Shown in pieces: positions 33,421 through 45,000 of a DNA stretch of 64,000 nucleotides (positions are counted from its first letter, which is position 1; each line of letters begins with the position of its first letter). The notes below the pieces were generated by a model, which was not told the DNA's origin, did not search any database, and saw only the letters and a program-made list of their open reading frames with translations. The stretch is from Branchiostoma floridae (taxonomy: Eukaryota > Chordata > Leptocardii > Amphioxiformes > Branchiostomatidae): NCBI RefSeq assembly GCF_000003815.2, contig NC_049987.1, positions 17,773,959-17,837,958 on the forward strand, in the 5' to 3' direction. Both the position numbers and the translations under genes were made by a program.

Positions 33421-36400
33421 ATGGCGGACGATGGTGGTGGGCGCCACGAAGAATCCAGGTGAGTTTGAGTGTGGACCTATTAAAAAAATTGTGCTTTTGA
33501 AGTATCCATGGGGGTGGACTTCAAGATAGGATTTGCTGAAAAGCCCAAGAAACTAATATGTAACTCAACTCTGTTTTGGCTGGCTGGCTGGTCAGGGTTC
33601 CGTTTACGAAGTAACTGGGTGATAACAAATACGTTTGTGTAATGTTATCGATACATCTTATCACTAAGCAAATGTTAGATCCGAAAAGTTTGTTCTTTTA
33701 TCAGAATTTTTTAAAATTATTATTTCGGGGCTTGACATCAACACTACGAAAGCCCACAACGACAAAACCTAACGCTTTGCTATATATGGCCAGTGCATTC
33801 CAGAGAAGCAAGTCTATATATTCCACTTGATAATAGCCAGTTTTAGGACTTTGTTTACAACAGTAACAGAACATTCAGGACGAAGCAACAATTTTTGGGT
33901 TGAGGTCAATCTTTGTTCAAATCCCAACAACACCATAAGATAACTTTGCCATAATTACAACAAAGTTTTCAAGGTTACCACAAGGTCTGTTTTTCCAGGT
34001 CGTGGCTCGGCAGCTGGTTCAGATGGTGCCCGACATCTCCACAACTTCTTGCTGATGCTGAAACTCGAGTATTGAAATGTACGCTGTACTTTCAAGATTT
34101 TTGCCACGCCTCAGAACGAATTCCAAAAAATGGTGCTCGTTTTGTTTTGTTTTAATGCAAAAAAAATGTTTAATGTCTTCCTGGAGCGTACGCAATCAAT
34201 TTTTAAGTAAGTATACACATATAACGGACTATAACATTAACGTCCACCTATATATCAGTGATACATTTGTGTTGTGGGAACGTTCTGTAACAAAATCACT
34301 TACTGGATTTGTTTCCTTACTAGATGTCAAGTCGAGATTGGAGAGATTCTACGTTCCAATTCCTAACGGCGGACGGATTTGGACCCTCAAATTGGATCCC
34401 CAAAAGCCGAACACACTTCCCATTGTCATGGTTCACGGGTTTGGAGGCGCAGCAGGGCTCTTCTTTTTAAACTTGGATGCCCTCGCTGAGCACCGAGCTG
34501 TCTACGCGTTCGACGTACTTGGCTTTGGGCGAAGTTCTCGGCACAATTTTAGCACAAACGCAACCATCGCGGAAGAGGAATTCGTGGATTCCATCGAGGA
34601 GTGGAGGAAAGGTGTCGGACTGGAAGAGTTTATCCTACTGGGACAGAGTTTTGGCGGTTTTCTGGCGGCCTCCTACGCTATCAAACATCCCAGCAGAGTC
34701 AAGCACCTGGTACTGACCGAGCCCTGGGGGTTTCCAGAAAAAACAGAGCAAGCTGCTGAGGAACTGCAAGCTCGGGTAAGATTTGCAACAGATATATGGA
34801 ACGGATCACACAAACGTAACACTTGATCACATCAAATGTTTGATGTTGTGTTGTATTCTATTCGAACACTAGTACTGCACGTATGTCACTAGATGCTCCA
34901 GTAGACACATGTATTGATCATTGCATTATAGTTCGTAGAAATACAAAAGCAATTATGAATTTACCAAGCTTCAAGCATCCAACATGGCGGCCAACGCCTA
35001 CGGTACTGTCACCTGACTATGGACACCTTGTGAGCTGTGTCTGATCAACATATTTGTTGTTCTTGTAATTTTACAGCTGCCTTTCTGGATAAAGATCATT
35101 GGTCCATTACTTCAATATTTCAACTTCATGGCATTATTTAGAGGTGCAGGGCCATTGGGTGAGTATGCGTTTTGTTAAGCAACGTCAATCGTTTACAAGA
35201 GATGCGCAATATATGTTTGGAGGATTTTTATTTTATATACTATTTGATTTTTCATTTACTTTTAATTTAAGACAAAACAGGTAAACAGGGACAATGAGGC
35301 ATTGTAAAAATGTTAATAGCTTATTTCAACAGTATCACATACAAAGAATGAATTAGCAACGGCAATAACTATCATTTATAACTAAAGGCTAACATCCTAT
35401 CCCCCTTATTAATTGAGTAATATGACTTCTATATCTGCTTGACGGACGTATGTATTAGTCAAATAGAGCTAAGGCTTTGTGTCTTTAGATTGTATAAGGT
35501 ATTTACTCTTAACTGTTCTGTCACACACAGGTCCACAGCTTGTGCGTTGGATAAGGCAAGATATCAGAACCGTGTTTGCCGATGGGTTTCAGGACAGCAC
35601 TGTGGTTGACTACAGTTATCACCGCTTAGCACAACCCCCAAGGTAAATAGCACTATGATACCTTTGCCAAGAGGGCCGTCAATGGTACCATTGTTTTGCA
35701 TGTTAGTTTATTTGGGTTTAGTATAGCTATGGATGAATTGGTTACGTCTTATAACTGGTTTACAATAGATATCATAATCTCTTCAGAACGTAAGCTCACG
35801 AGAGTTACAGTCACGTGATCTTATTAACACGTGATCTTGCGGATACGTGACGTCAGCAATTGGTCAAACGTACCAGGAATTTTACAACGTCCAGCGATTG
35901 TCATGCGTTTCATATTTTTTTTGTCTGGAATCAGATCCTAATTGTTTACGTCCTGACACATATTTCAGCGCGGAGATAGCGTTTGGATACATAAGACAAA
36001 GTGAAGGTTTGGAATGGGCCAAGAACCCCATGCTTCCTCGCATGACCAGCTTGGACCCGAATGTACCAATCACATTCATCTATGGTGTAGACTCATGGAT
36101 GGACAGCAGGACAGGAGAAAAGACAGCAATTCTACGGAAAGATTCATATGTCGACATCATTGTAAGAACTTCTTTTTACACTTAACGTAACTATATAAAA
36201 CTTGAAGAGTTATCTTAATCTTAGAATAAAACCCTGTTGAAATATTATCATGGGCTTTGTTTAGCTAATTCGCATATTAAGTTGGCAGGTAGTTTTACAA
36301 TATACAATATAGTGACAATCAATGGAGTTTTATATGGTAAGCACAACGACTGCTTTCATTATAGATGTCTAGATGCCCCATTCAGTGACTCGCTGGCTCT

Positions 36401-36994
36401 GAAAATCATCAGCAAACAACTAACAATGCACCTTTGTGCACAATAAGGCATTAAAACATTGTGCCATCCTTCTACGATAATGAATGAATACCTTTATTGT
36501 ACATATATACCCGCTGGTTTAAGTACAGGTCGCAACAAAGGAATAGTTGACAGATACATAAGATACATACAATGTCAATCAACACAAGAATCATATTCGA
36601 CTAAATGAATTCGAATTCTTCTCGCTTCTTGATACTAAAAACGTAGGAACGAACAGGCATGTTTTGTAATCAAAGGTTTGTCTAATTCATTAGGAATTTG
36701 AATTTGTCAGTGTTTCTTAGGTGTACAAAGTAGGGAAACATAGGTTCTATCAAACTATAAAGTTCAGCTCTCTTTGTTGTATTGTCTACATTCTACTACA
36801 AAATTCTGTTAATCTTCTATTCTATGTAGCTTACATTATCGACATATTCGTTGTTGCAGAGGATAATACCTCAATTCTGTTTCATTTGTTTACAGTACAT
36901 TCAGAACGCAGGGCATCAGATGTTCGCACAACAGCACGCTCAATTCAACATGGAGTTAGTGAGGGTATGCAACAATGCTGACAGGGCTCAGTAA
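33421..36994 (+). CDS. ABHD4/5-like alpha/beta hydrolase, copy D, 351 aa
   Basis: Seven exons: 33421-33458, 33999-34078, 34324-34775, 35077-35158, 35531-35642, 35969-36161 and 36896-36994. The tryptophan-rich N-terminus, HGFGGAAG, FDVLGFGRSSR, GVDSWMD and AGHQMFAQ are present. The nucleophile elbow is GQSFGG: Ser remains, but the preceding His, found in copies B and C and in vertebrate ABHD4/5, is Gln. The HxxxxD position is Gln, and the cap Cys of YHC is Arg (YHRLAQPP). The protein is full length with all splice sites intact, so it is probably expressed, with changed activity possible. Exon 2 is almost identical to copies B and C, pointing to recent duplication or gene conversion. Confidence 0.9.
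34980..35017 (+). promoter_or_regulatory. YY1-like cluster (copy D)
   Basis: CAACATGGCGGCC followed by a diverged ACGGTACTGTCACCTG, 97 bp before exon 4. The CRE and E-box seen in copy A are partly lost. Confidence 0.3.
35775..35870 (+). repeat. E-box-rich dispersed repeat, copy 1
   Basis: It contains CACGTGATCTTATTAACACG, TGATCTTGCGGA, ACGTGACGT and CAATTGGTCAAAC in copy D intron 5. An inverted, closely similar copy is at 43605-43710 in the receptor gene, including the flanking TTCAGAACGTAA. Confidence 0.7.
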
Positions 36995-39059
36995 TTGTCA
37001 GTATTTCCATTGCAACATGAAATGTTTAACAGCCGAGTCAATGAAAATGAAAGAGCAAATTGTATGTAACAGAGCAAATCTTAATATCTGTAATTACTGT
37101 AGAACAAGAGATGGTGTTTTGTTGTATATTGATATAGCACAAACGTGCTGGTGATGTATTCGTGGTTATATAATTTCTACGAGGCTACAATATAGCATCA
37201 CGACATAAGATGAAAAATAGGCAACATAAAAATTTTTGATATGGTTGGGACATACATGCTTGCAAATATTCACAATTTGCAAGATGTAAGATGTAAACAA
37301 TCATTCTCCCGGACCAAATGTCATTTGAATTTTCAAAATGTTTATCTATATATTGTGTTTCATCTTTGCACATATCTAGAGCTATGGTACTATATGTATA
37401 TCTATGGTAAATTTGGAGTTCTGTTCTCTCTTGCAAAACCTTAGATACGTGTTGTCTGATTAACCAATCATTGCTTTGGTAGTTTACGTCGATTTATAGG
37501 TATAAGTATACAACACAGATACGCCCATATTATATTCAACCGCACAATCACATCTCATATAATTTATATCGAAATATGGACGTCGGAAATAAGAATATAA
37601 ATAAAAATAGGACTAAGAATGAGTACATAGTTCATTTGCGACTAGTATGAATAGAAGACGTAGCTATGTATTTATATACTTTTTATTCATGCATTATATT
37701 TTGCAAGTCAGTAACAGGTATAGAACTTCAAAATACTTTCGTTAAACTATCAATACGTATTGTTCACATCGTAATACTCTGTATAATAATCGGCTATATA
37801 ATGGTTTACCAGGTACTGCTGCTGCTGCCGCTGATGAATTGTTTACTCTTTTATTTATGCATGGAATTTCTAACACCTATATAACGAACTTCAAAGATCC
37901 TAACTTCTTCCTGGAATATCAATGTAACTTTGTTATGATATAACGTTTGACCAACCACAAATCATCATCTATACGACATCTGTATGTTATATACACGGTG
38001 ATTGGCAGAGTATCCGGTCTTATGGTTTCAGAAGCACAGGAAGAACGTAACGCTAGTTCACCTTTATCCGCAGGGTGGACTATATCCGTTGTTCTTCCAA
38101 ACAAGGTATTTAGGCACATCAAGCCGACGGGTGGTAGTTTAAACTGCAATATACTGAAAATATTGCGATTTGAAACTACTGTCCGTCGACGTGATATCCC
38201 CAAATATACTGTTTTTCTTAAAACAACGGATATAGGTTACCCAACGGATAAAGGTGAACTAGCGTAACATTTTAAATGTCAGTTTCCATTCTGAGCTCAG
38301 TTCCATTCTCCTCACTGTTTTTAGAATCCTCACCGCACACCTGAAAAACACCAATATCAATACATGTATATCTCTATATAGACATAAATTATGCTTGTCC
38401 CTTATCACAGAAAAATCTCTACTGTGTGATCTGCTGCGGCAAACATATTATAAGTCAGCTTTGCAGCAACTTAGGAAGATTACTTGAATGTGTTAATTGT
38501 GAAAGACAAACGAAAATCTGTCCGAGGACAATTGATACCTTTCTTCAAACACAGCTTTTCTTTACTCAAATAGTTGACGAGAAATTGAAAATAATGCGTC
38601 CTTAATCTTATAGGTCGGAAAAATCACTAATAGAATTTTTTATTTTTAGATTACAACTAGCCTAATTTATATGCATACAGCCATCAGCCGACATCTAGTG
38701 ACCTCTTACATTAATCACTGGTAACATTTCACACTGCAAATAGGTGGCGCTGCTAACAATGCGGCCCCAAACAAACCAGCCTAACATCTCTCACTTCAGA
38801 ATGTACACTTGCATATAGCTTCATTATTATTATCAACGTGTTTTTAACCGTTTTAACAATAGATTCTGCATGTGAAACCGTACCTTTTTTTTATTTTATT
38901 TTTTTTAATTACATTTTATTCTTCATTCACAATGATACAATCAATGGTACAATCAAGTGTGCAAGTAACCATGGTAACAAACAATAACAAAAATAGATTA
39001 CGTCAAATATATAACGAGCTATTATAGTTCACAACATGTCCCCTGACTTCAGTACTACA
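36995..39059. other. Convergent intergenic, hydrolase D / receptor 1
   Basis: 3' flanks of two convergent genes. It contains the MITE at 38047-38268 and, for the minus-strand receptor, TTTATT at about 38922-38927 (AATAAA on the minus strand). No exon was found. Short open frames here are AT-rich or fall within the MITE. Confidence 0.55.
38047..38268. mobile_element. MITE family 'GCTAGTTCACC', copy 1
   Basis: The terminal inverted repeats read GTAACGCTAGTTCACCTTTA and, at the other end, its complement (TAAAGGTGAACTAGCGTAAC). ATATCCGTTGTT is repeated inside both arms. Length 222 bp. Related copies are at 46665-46864 and 54898-55082. Confidence 0.85.
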
Positions 39060-42000
39060 TTAGTTCTGTCTGAAGAAAGAAGTGGCTAACAGAGTCCTGC
39101 AGAAGATAGGCATCAAGTTCATGGTAACCATGATGTAACTTAGTATCTCTTTACAATGAACGTTGGCACTAAAACTAAAACACTTAGCTCCACTCCCATC
39201 ATAAAATGCAACAAGTAAGTGCTCACGAACCTTTTTGATACACTTGCGGCATTGGTGTCCGAAACACTCGAACAGACCGACGATAGCGCCGGCGGTGATG
39301 CCGAGGAGCAGTACGATGAAGACACCCTTGAAGTTGTTGATGCGGAGAACGCCATCACTTTTTGTATGCTCCATACACTTTCCTGTTTTCTCCAACCACC
39401 TGATAGAAAGGAAGGGGGAAACAGAATAGACTGGAGGGCGGGGTATTTGTGCAATTTAGTTCAAATAATTTTTGTATTGTCGGCATTTTGTTGGCAATAA
39501 AAAACAATATCTGTAATACGATGGCCTATACACGAACAAGATTTTGGAATTATAAAGATTCCGGGAGCATTTATGGTTGGTATTCATACATTTTAACATT
39601 TATTGCTTGACATAATAGTGCACATTAGCTTACTACAAAGTACATCAATAACATTTCATTGACTTCTGAATTTTAGGAGAGGCTGTTAGCTGATAATTAA
39701 ATAACATTATCAGAAGAATTTTACAAGACTATCGCAAACTCCGTGAACCTATCATAAATGAGCTTACTTGCTCCTTAGGTTATCCATAATTCCCTCGTCC
39801 TGTAGTTCCATAAGGGCCCTGTTGATTGGTTCGATGAATGGGGAACCAGCAGGAAATGGCAAGGCGATCTGTTGGAAAAGATATGCACTTTCAAGCCTAT
39901 GGTATCATCTTCCAAACAGCAATAATGATCACCCGAACTGATCGTGAGATACAGCTGCAAGCAACCAACACCCATTCCAGTTACAGTGGCCATTTTGGAT
40001 TTCCCGATGTCATCTGGGGTCATTACACCAAAACGAGGCAAGACTGTCACCATCCAAACCTCCCGTCATAGTTTTTCCAAACCTCCCGTCATAGTTTTTT
40101 TTTTTTCAAAGCAAGGGACGTTCACTTTAACTTAAACAAAGTCAATACATACCATTGACTTGAAAAACGGAGCAGAACCCAGGGTAAGATTGCACCACTT
40201 GTTTTGCAGGACGTATCCATAGTTGGGTTCACCAATGAAGGCGAAGTTGCCTTCGGAAGCACGCCGTAGCCCTTCGTCCTTGCTTTTCAGTATGGAAGTG
40301 TCGCTGTGCTCCTGCATGTATTTCCCCATGGCCCGGAAGGGTGGCAGAGAAGTGTTTTGCAGAAACTTCAGCAACGTGTAGCCTTCGTATGTCCCTGTTG
40401 ATGACATAAAAGTTGCATAGTGAATAGCTGTCTTTTGTTCTCTCCAACTTAAGTGAACTGTATACAAAATTCCTATTTGGGCTTCTCTCATATTCTATTC
40501 TATTCCATGCCTGCCTGTACATGTATCAAGCAACTACCATGCTGTACTAGCCAGCATTCCGTCTTTCAAGCTTCTAAAGCGCTTGTCAGCCGTCAGCCAA
40601 TCACGCACTTCCCCCTCCTGTAAAAAAGTTGTTGGATTGGAGAGTTATCAACCAATCACTTTGCTTCTACAGCGTAGGCGGTGACGTGATTGGCTGATGG
40701 CTGCATGCCCAGCGCATCAAAAAAGCATGTATCGTATGTCAGTTCGCCAGGGCCGCTGATTGATGCAGATATAATATTATCTGTATTAAGTCGTTATTGG
40801 TCGCGCCTATACGTGCAATAGACACATATATTAGTACGTAACTGTTTGAGATTAATGAATATTTACCGTAGGGCATTAGGCGGTCAGCGACAAGTTGTTC
40901 GGGGGTTTGGACGGCGTAGACCCTGTTAGCCCTCCCAAGGAAGGCCGCCAGGTTGGCCGTGTACGAGGCTACGGTTACCAGCACGAAGAACCACCAGGTT
41001 CCTGCTACAACCTGAAATAGAAAGAAAAATACATTATATAATCTACGAATGAATGACTTTAGCAATAATTTCATTCAGTTATACTCAATACCTGAATACG
41101 CAGAAAGAGGCAATATTTTAGAGGTCTGGTATTCTCACAAGCATCTGCTTAGTATGAAATAATCAACCTACACAGAACTACACATTCAATGTCCTTTGAC
41201 GACAGATTGATATTGTTCTGTATAGCCTTACGCTATACATAATATTGGGAGTTTACACTAACGTGAGTATGGTATATATATTGTGCGCCATGTTGTATGG
41301 TTGAACATGGTAGTAGCTATGAGATGAACCTACATGGTAGTAGCTATATATGTGATGAACATGAATATGTATAAACGATCACAGTCACGAGAATATACAT
41401 TATACGTACACATCCCAATTTGTAGGCCTGACACTTCAAGTTTAACCAACCAATATGGCGGCTGTGACTTCAAAGGCAAACGCTCTGCAAAACGTGTAGC
41501 ATTATCAAGATTACAGAACAATCTAGTTCATTATTATAATATGAATTAACTCACCCGTCCTGCAGTTGACTTCGGCAGGTTTTCCCCACCCTGTCCCACT
41601 AGACATCCGTAAGTGAACCACGCACTTTGCACTAGGTTGAAGTGGTTGCCTTCCTCTTTGTCCACAACGCCTCGCTGTGCCAACTGGTGCCATTCAAATG
41701 GATTAAGCCTGAAAAATTTAGCACAACATTTCGTGAAAATATAGTTTCATCAGGTTGGTGTGTCATAGATAAAGATACGTCTGTCACATTCCTCAGGGCA
41801 ATTTTGACTGGTTCACATTAAACTGAAGCATAGTTATCGCTTCTTATCTGCATCACAGTAAGAAGTGTCGCTGACTGTACAAACGCAAATACTTTGCGTC
41901 TGTGACCGCATCTGAAAGCAGCGACACCTATTGCTGCAGTACAATGTGAACCATTCAGAATTGCTCCGAGGAATGTGACAGACGGTCACCGAGACGTCGG

Positions 42001-45000
42001 TGGAAATAGAGTAGTGCTTTTATATAAAAAGAGTCTATTTATTCATAGCACATACTTATTAAAAAACTAGTCCAGTGGGAAACTAGGTGTCGTCGAGACG
42101 AGGTAAAATGTTCTTCAGTTTCTATGGCAAAATATGTAAAAGAAATCACTCATTCTGTATTTACCAGTTGATGACAAAAAGCGAGACGGTGACTGCTAAA
42201 AGACCTGCCCCAATGGCAGCCCAGACCCAGATGTCGAACGGAGCCAGAAACTCAAATAGACCGGCGAGGTCCATGATGTTGAGCGAGCTGTCTGGTCGCT
42301 GGATGATGATGTAGTAGCCTTGGTGAGCGATGGGAAAGGAATATTCCAGAACTTCAGTTCGTCTGGAACGAGTGGTGGCACCATACAGCACTGTGTCTGC
42401 CTGTTGTGTGGATAATACATACATAAGCTCGCATTTGCATATTTGTTAAACTGCTTCATGATTGCAGAATATAACTACAAGTTTCCCTATGTCAGCTTTT
42501 CTATCTATAGTGAAATACAAGTGTCTGATACAGTCGACTAAGCATGACTAGATTTACAAATATCACTTCCAGTTACGTGCATATCAAACTTACATTCATA
42601 TCAAACATTAGACGTAATGCATTTTTTTAGTTATCACAGTCTAGCCCAGAAAATAAAATAAATTTTTTTAAAGATGGGTCTTGGAAACTGACATTATTCC
42701 TAGGTGCTAGCTATAGGTAATACAGCGATTTGGATTTGCTTGTCATTGTTGCAAAACAGTCGTTGTAGCCTTTGTCGACTCTTTCGGAATTAGCTGCAAG
42801 CGGCCCATGTGATTCTTTGACGCCTATACGAGCTATCTGCCATCCAAACAATACTATGTCCAGCACAGACTATTCAACAGACTTTTGCTGCATTACCAGA
42901 AACTGACATGGAGGTATTTAATCAACCTTCAATTTCCCAAAACCTATTAACACTCATACTCCAAATGTAATATCAATTCATTCATACTCTCGTACGTTCT
43001 ACTGACCAAAGATATCTGGACATACAAACAAAGTGTACCCATGGATATACTAGCACACCCCAAACTTACTCCATTCACCACGGAACCAACAAGGAACTCC
43101 ATACCTCGCCGCGGACGAGCGCCCCTGTTAGCCCTTTCCATTCACCCTTGACCTTCTCACCCATGGAATCCTTGGTTAAGTTCATCACCCAAGTGAAGCC
43201 AAGACGTTTCTTGGTACGAAAAACAAGAATAAAATACGATCATTAAGCTTCATCCTAAATTACATATTTTCTTAAGTTGACAAGTATGACATCATGCATT
43301 CTGCCGAAACATTAGATTTCTCTTCCTTTCAGATCTTCAAGTGGCAATGTAACTTCTAAATGACTAAGAATACTTGCGTCATGTTGGTAAGTTACTGTGA
43401 AAGAAGCGCTGTGCAGTACAGAACAAAGTGTATTATTTAAAACTGGCGTTTAGTTCACCATCTGTCTACATTCTCATGGCAATACGAACTGTTTGTAACT
43501 CTCACATGAACCACTTTGATTTGTTATGTATATTAGCTACTTTACGTTTAGGGCCGCATCTGTTACAAGCGACATCTCGCTGAACTGTATAAACTTCCGG
43601 GCATGTTTGACCAATTGTTCACGTCACGTGTCCGCAAGATCACGTGTTAATAAGATCACGTGTTTTTAACTATCACAGGTTTACGTTCTGAAGTAAACGA
43701 TAACCAGTATTATTTCTGAAGTAGACGACAGTAGTAGTTAAAATTTGATCCATGTATACTTTTGTGTTGGAAAAAAAGTTTAGAGTTGTACTAAGAGCCA
43801 ATCAGCATTGCCCTGAGCAAGGTAATGACAGAACATAAAACGTCGTTTGTGAATAAGACACTTGGTTGTGTACTTTGTTAGTCAAGGACTAAGTTTCTAG
43901 TCTGAAAAAATACCTTTAGGTGGTCCATCAAATCAGGTAGAAAACCTTTTAATTTCTTCCTCGAACAGACTTCTCCACTTTTGCAGCCCTTTACAATTAG
44001 CCATGGGTTTTTCTGCAAAAAGACGAAAATGTTGAAAATGTATTATTATTATTACAATGATAACAGATACTCTCATTGAAACTTTAATAATGCTAAAAAT
44101 ATTTATCGTTGGTCTATGTCTTTAAGCTAAATTAGCAGAGGATTACATGTGGTCAAATTGGTAAAAAGAGAAACTAAACTAATGTTGCGTGGCTACAGAC
44201 TAGACGCTGAAAAAGGAGATAAAACACTATTAATATTTCTATGAAGCACCATATACTATCGTTAATCGCTACATTAATATTAGACAAAATACATATTATC
44301 TATATATGTTTTCACAAAATCCATGGTAATCTTTAACTTCTGCCTGTTTGAAGATGTACAAATGTATTTGATATGAAGTATGGCCACCTTTACACATGAG
44401 CCGTTGAAAAATCTACGAAACAGTACAGACCATTCGAGTGTTGGGATTGAATATTCAGATGAATACCGAAAATTGTTTGCTGCCGTTGGTTGTTTCATAC
44501 CTCTCTTCCAAGGATCTTTAGCTCTGCTCCTCCTAAAATAGGGTCTGTTGACTGGATACCTGTCAGCTTTGTCCACTTTTCAAGAGTAACTCCCTCCCTC
44601 TCATTCCACTCTCCTATCTACAAATACAAAATCATGAAAAAGGGTATTACTAAGTGATAAGGATCTAAGCTAGCTTCACCCTGTTAAAACAGTTAGTTTA
44701 CCAGTTATTGTGGACGAAACAGCCGCTACCAAGTTATGAAATTATTGCTTTTAATAGTATAAACATTCTAGAACTGAGAGATTTAAGCATGATACCGATG
44801 CATGGCAGCTAAAGGAAACAAATGGAAGCCCTGCCATGGAATCTCTCTCAATGCGACAATGAACTGTGTGTTTGTGCCGTGCGTCAATGTAATCGGGGTT
44901 GATAAATCTTGTTCGAGGAAATAGATGAAATTTGAATTCAAACCTACACGTCATCTCACAGTAGAATTATAGAAATGTATAATTAAAAGTATCAACTATA

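Noticed and set aside
37919-38267. Overlapping open frames on both strands of about 100 codons
   Set aside because: They coincide with the MITE at 38047-38268 and its inverted ends, with no coding signal.
39140-39454. Alternative minus frame rich in Ser across the M4 exon
   Set aside because: It is the off-frame shadow of the receptor exon encoding GVFIVLLLGITAGAIVG.
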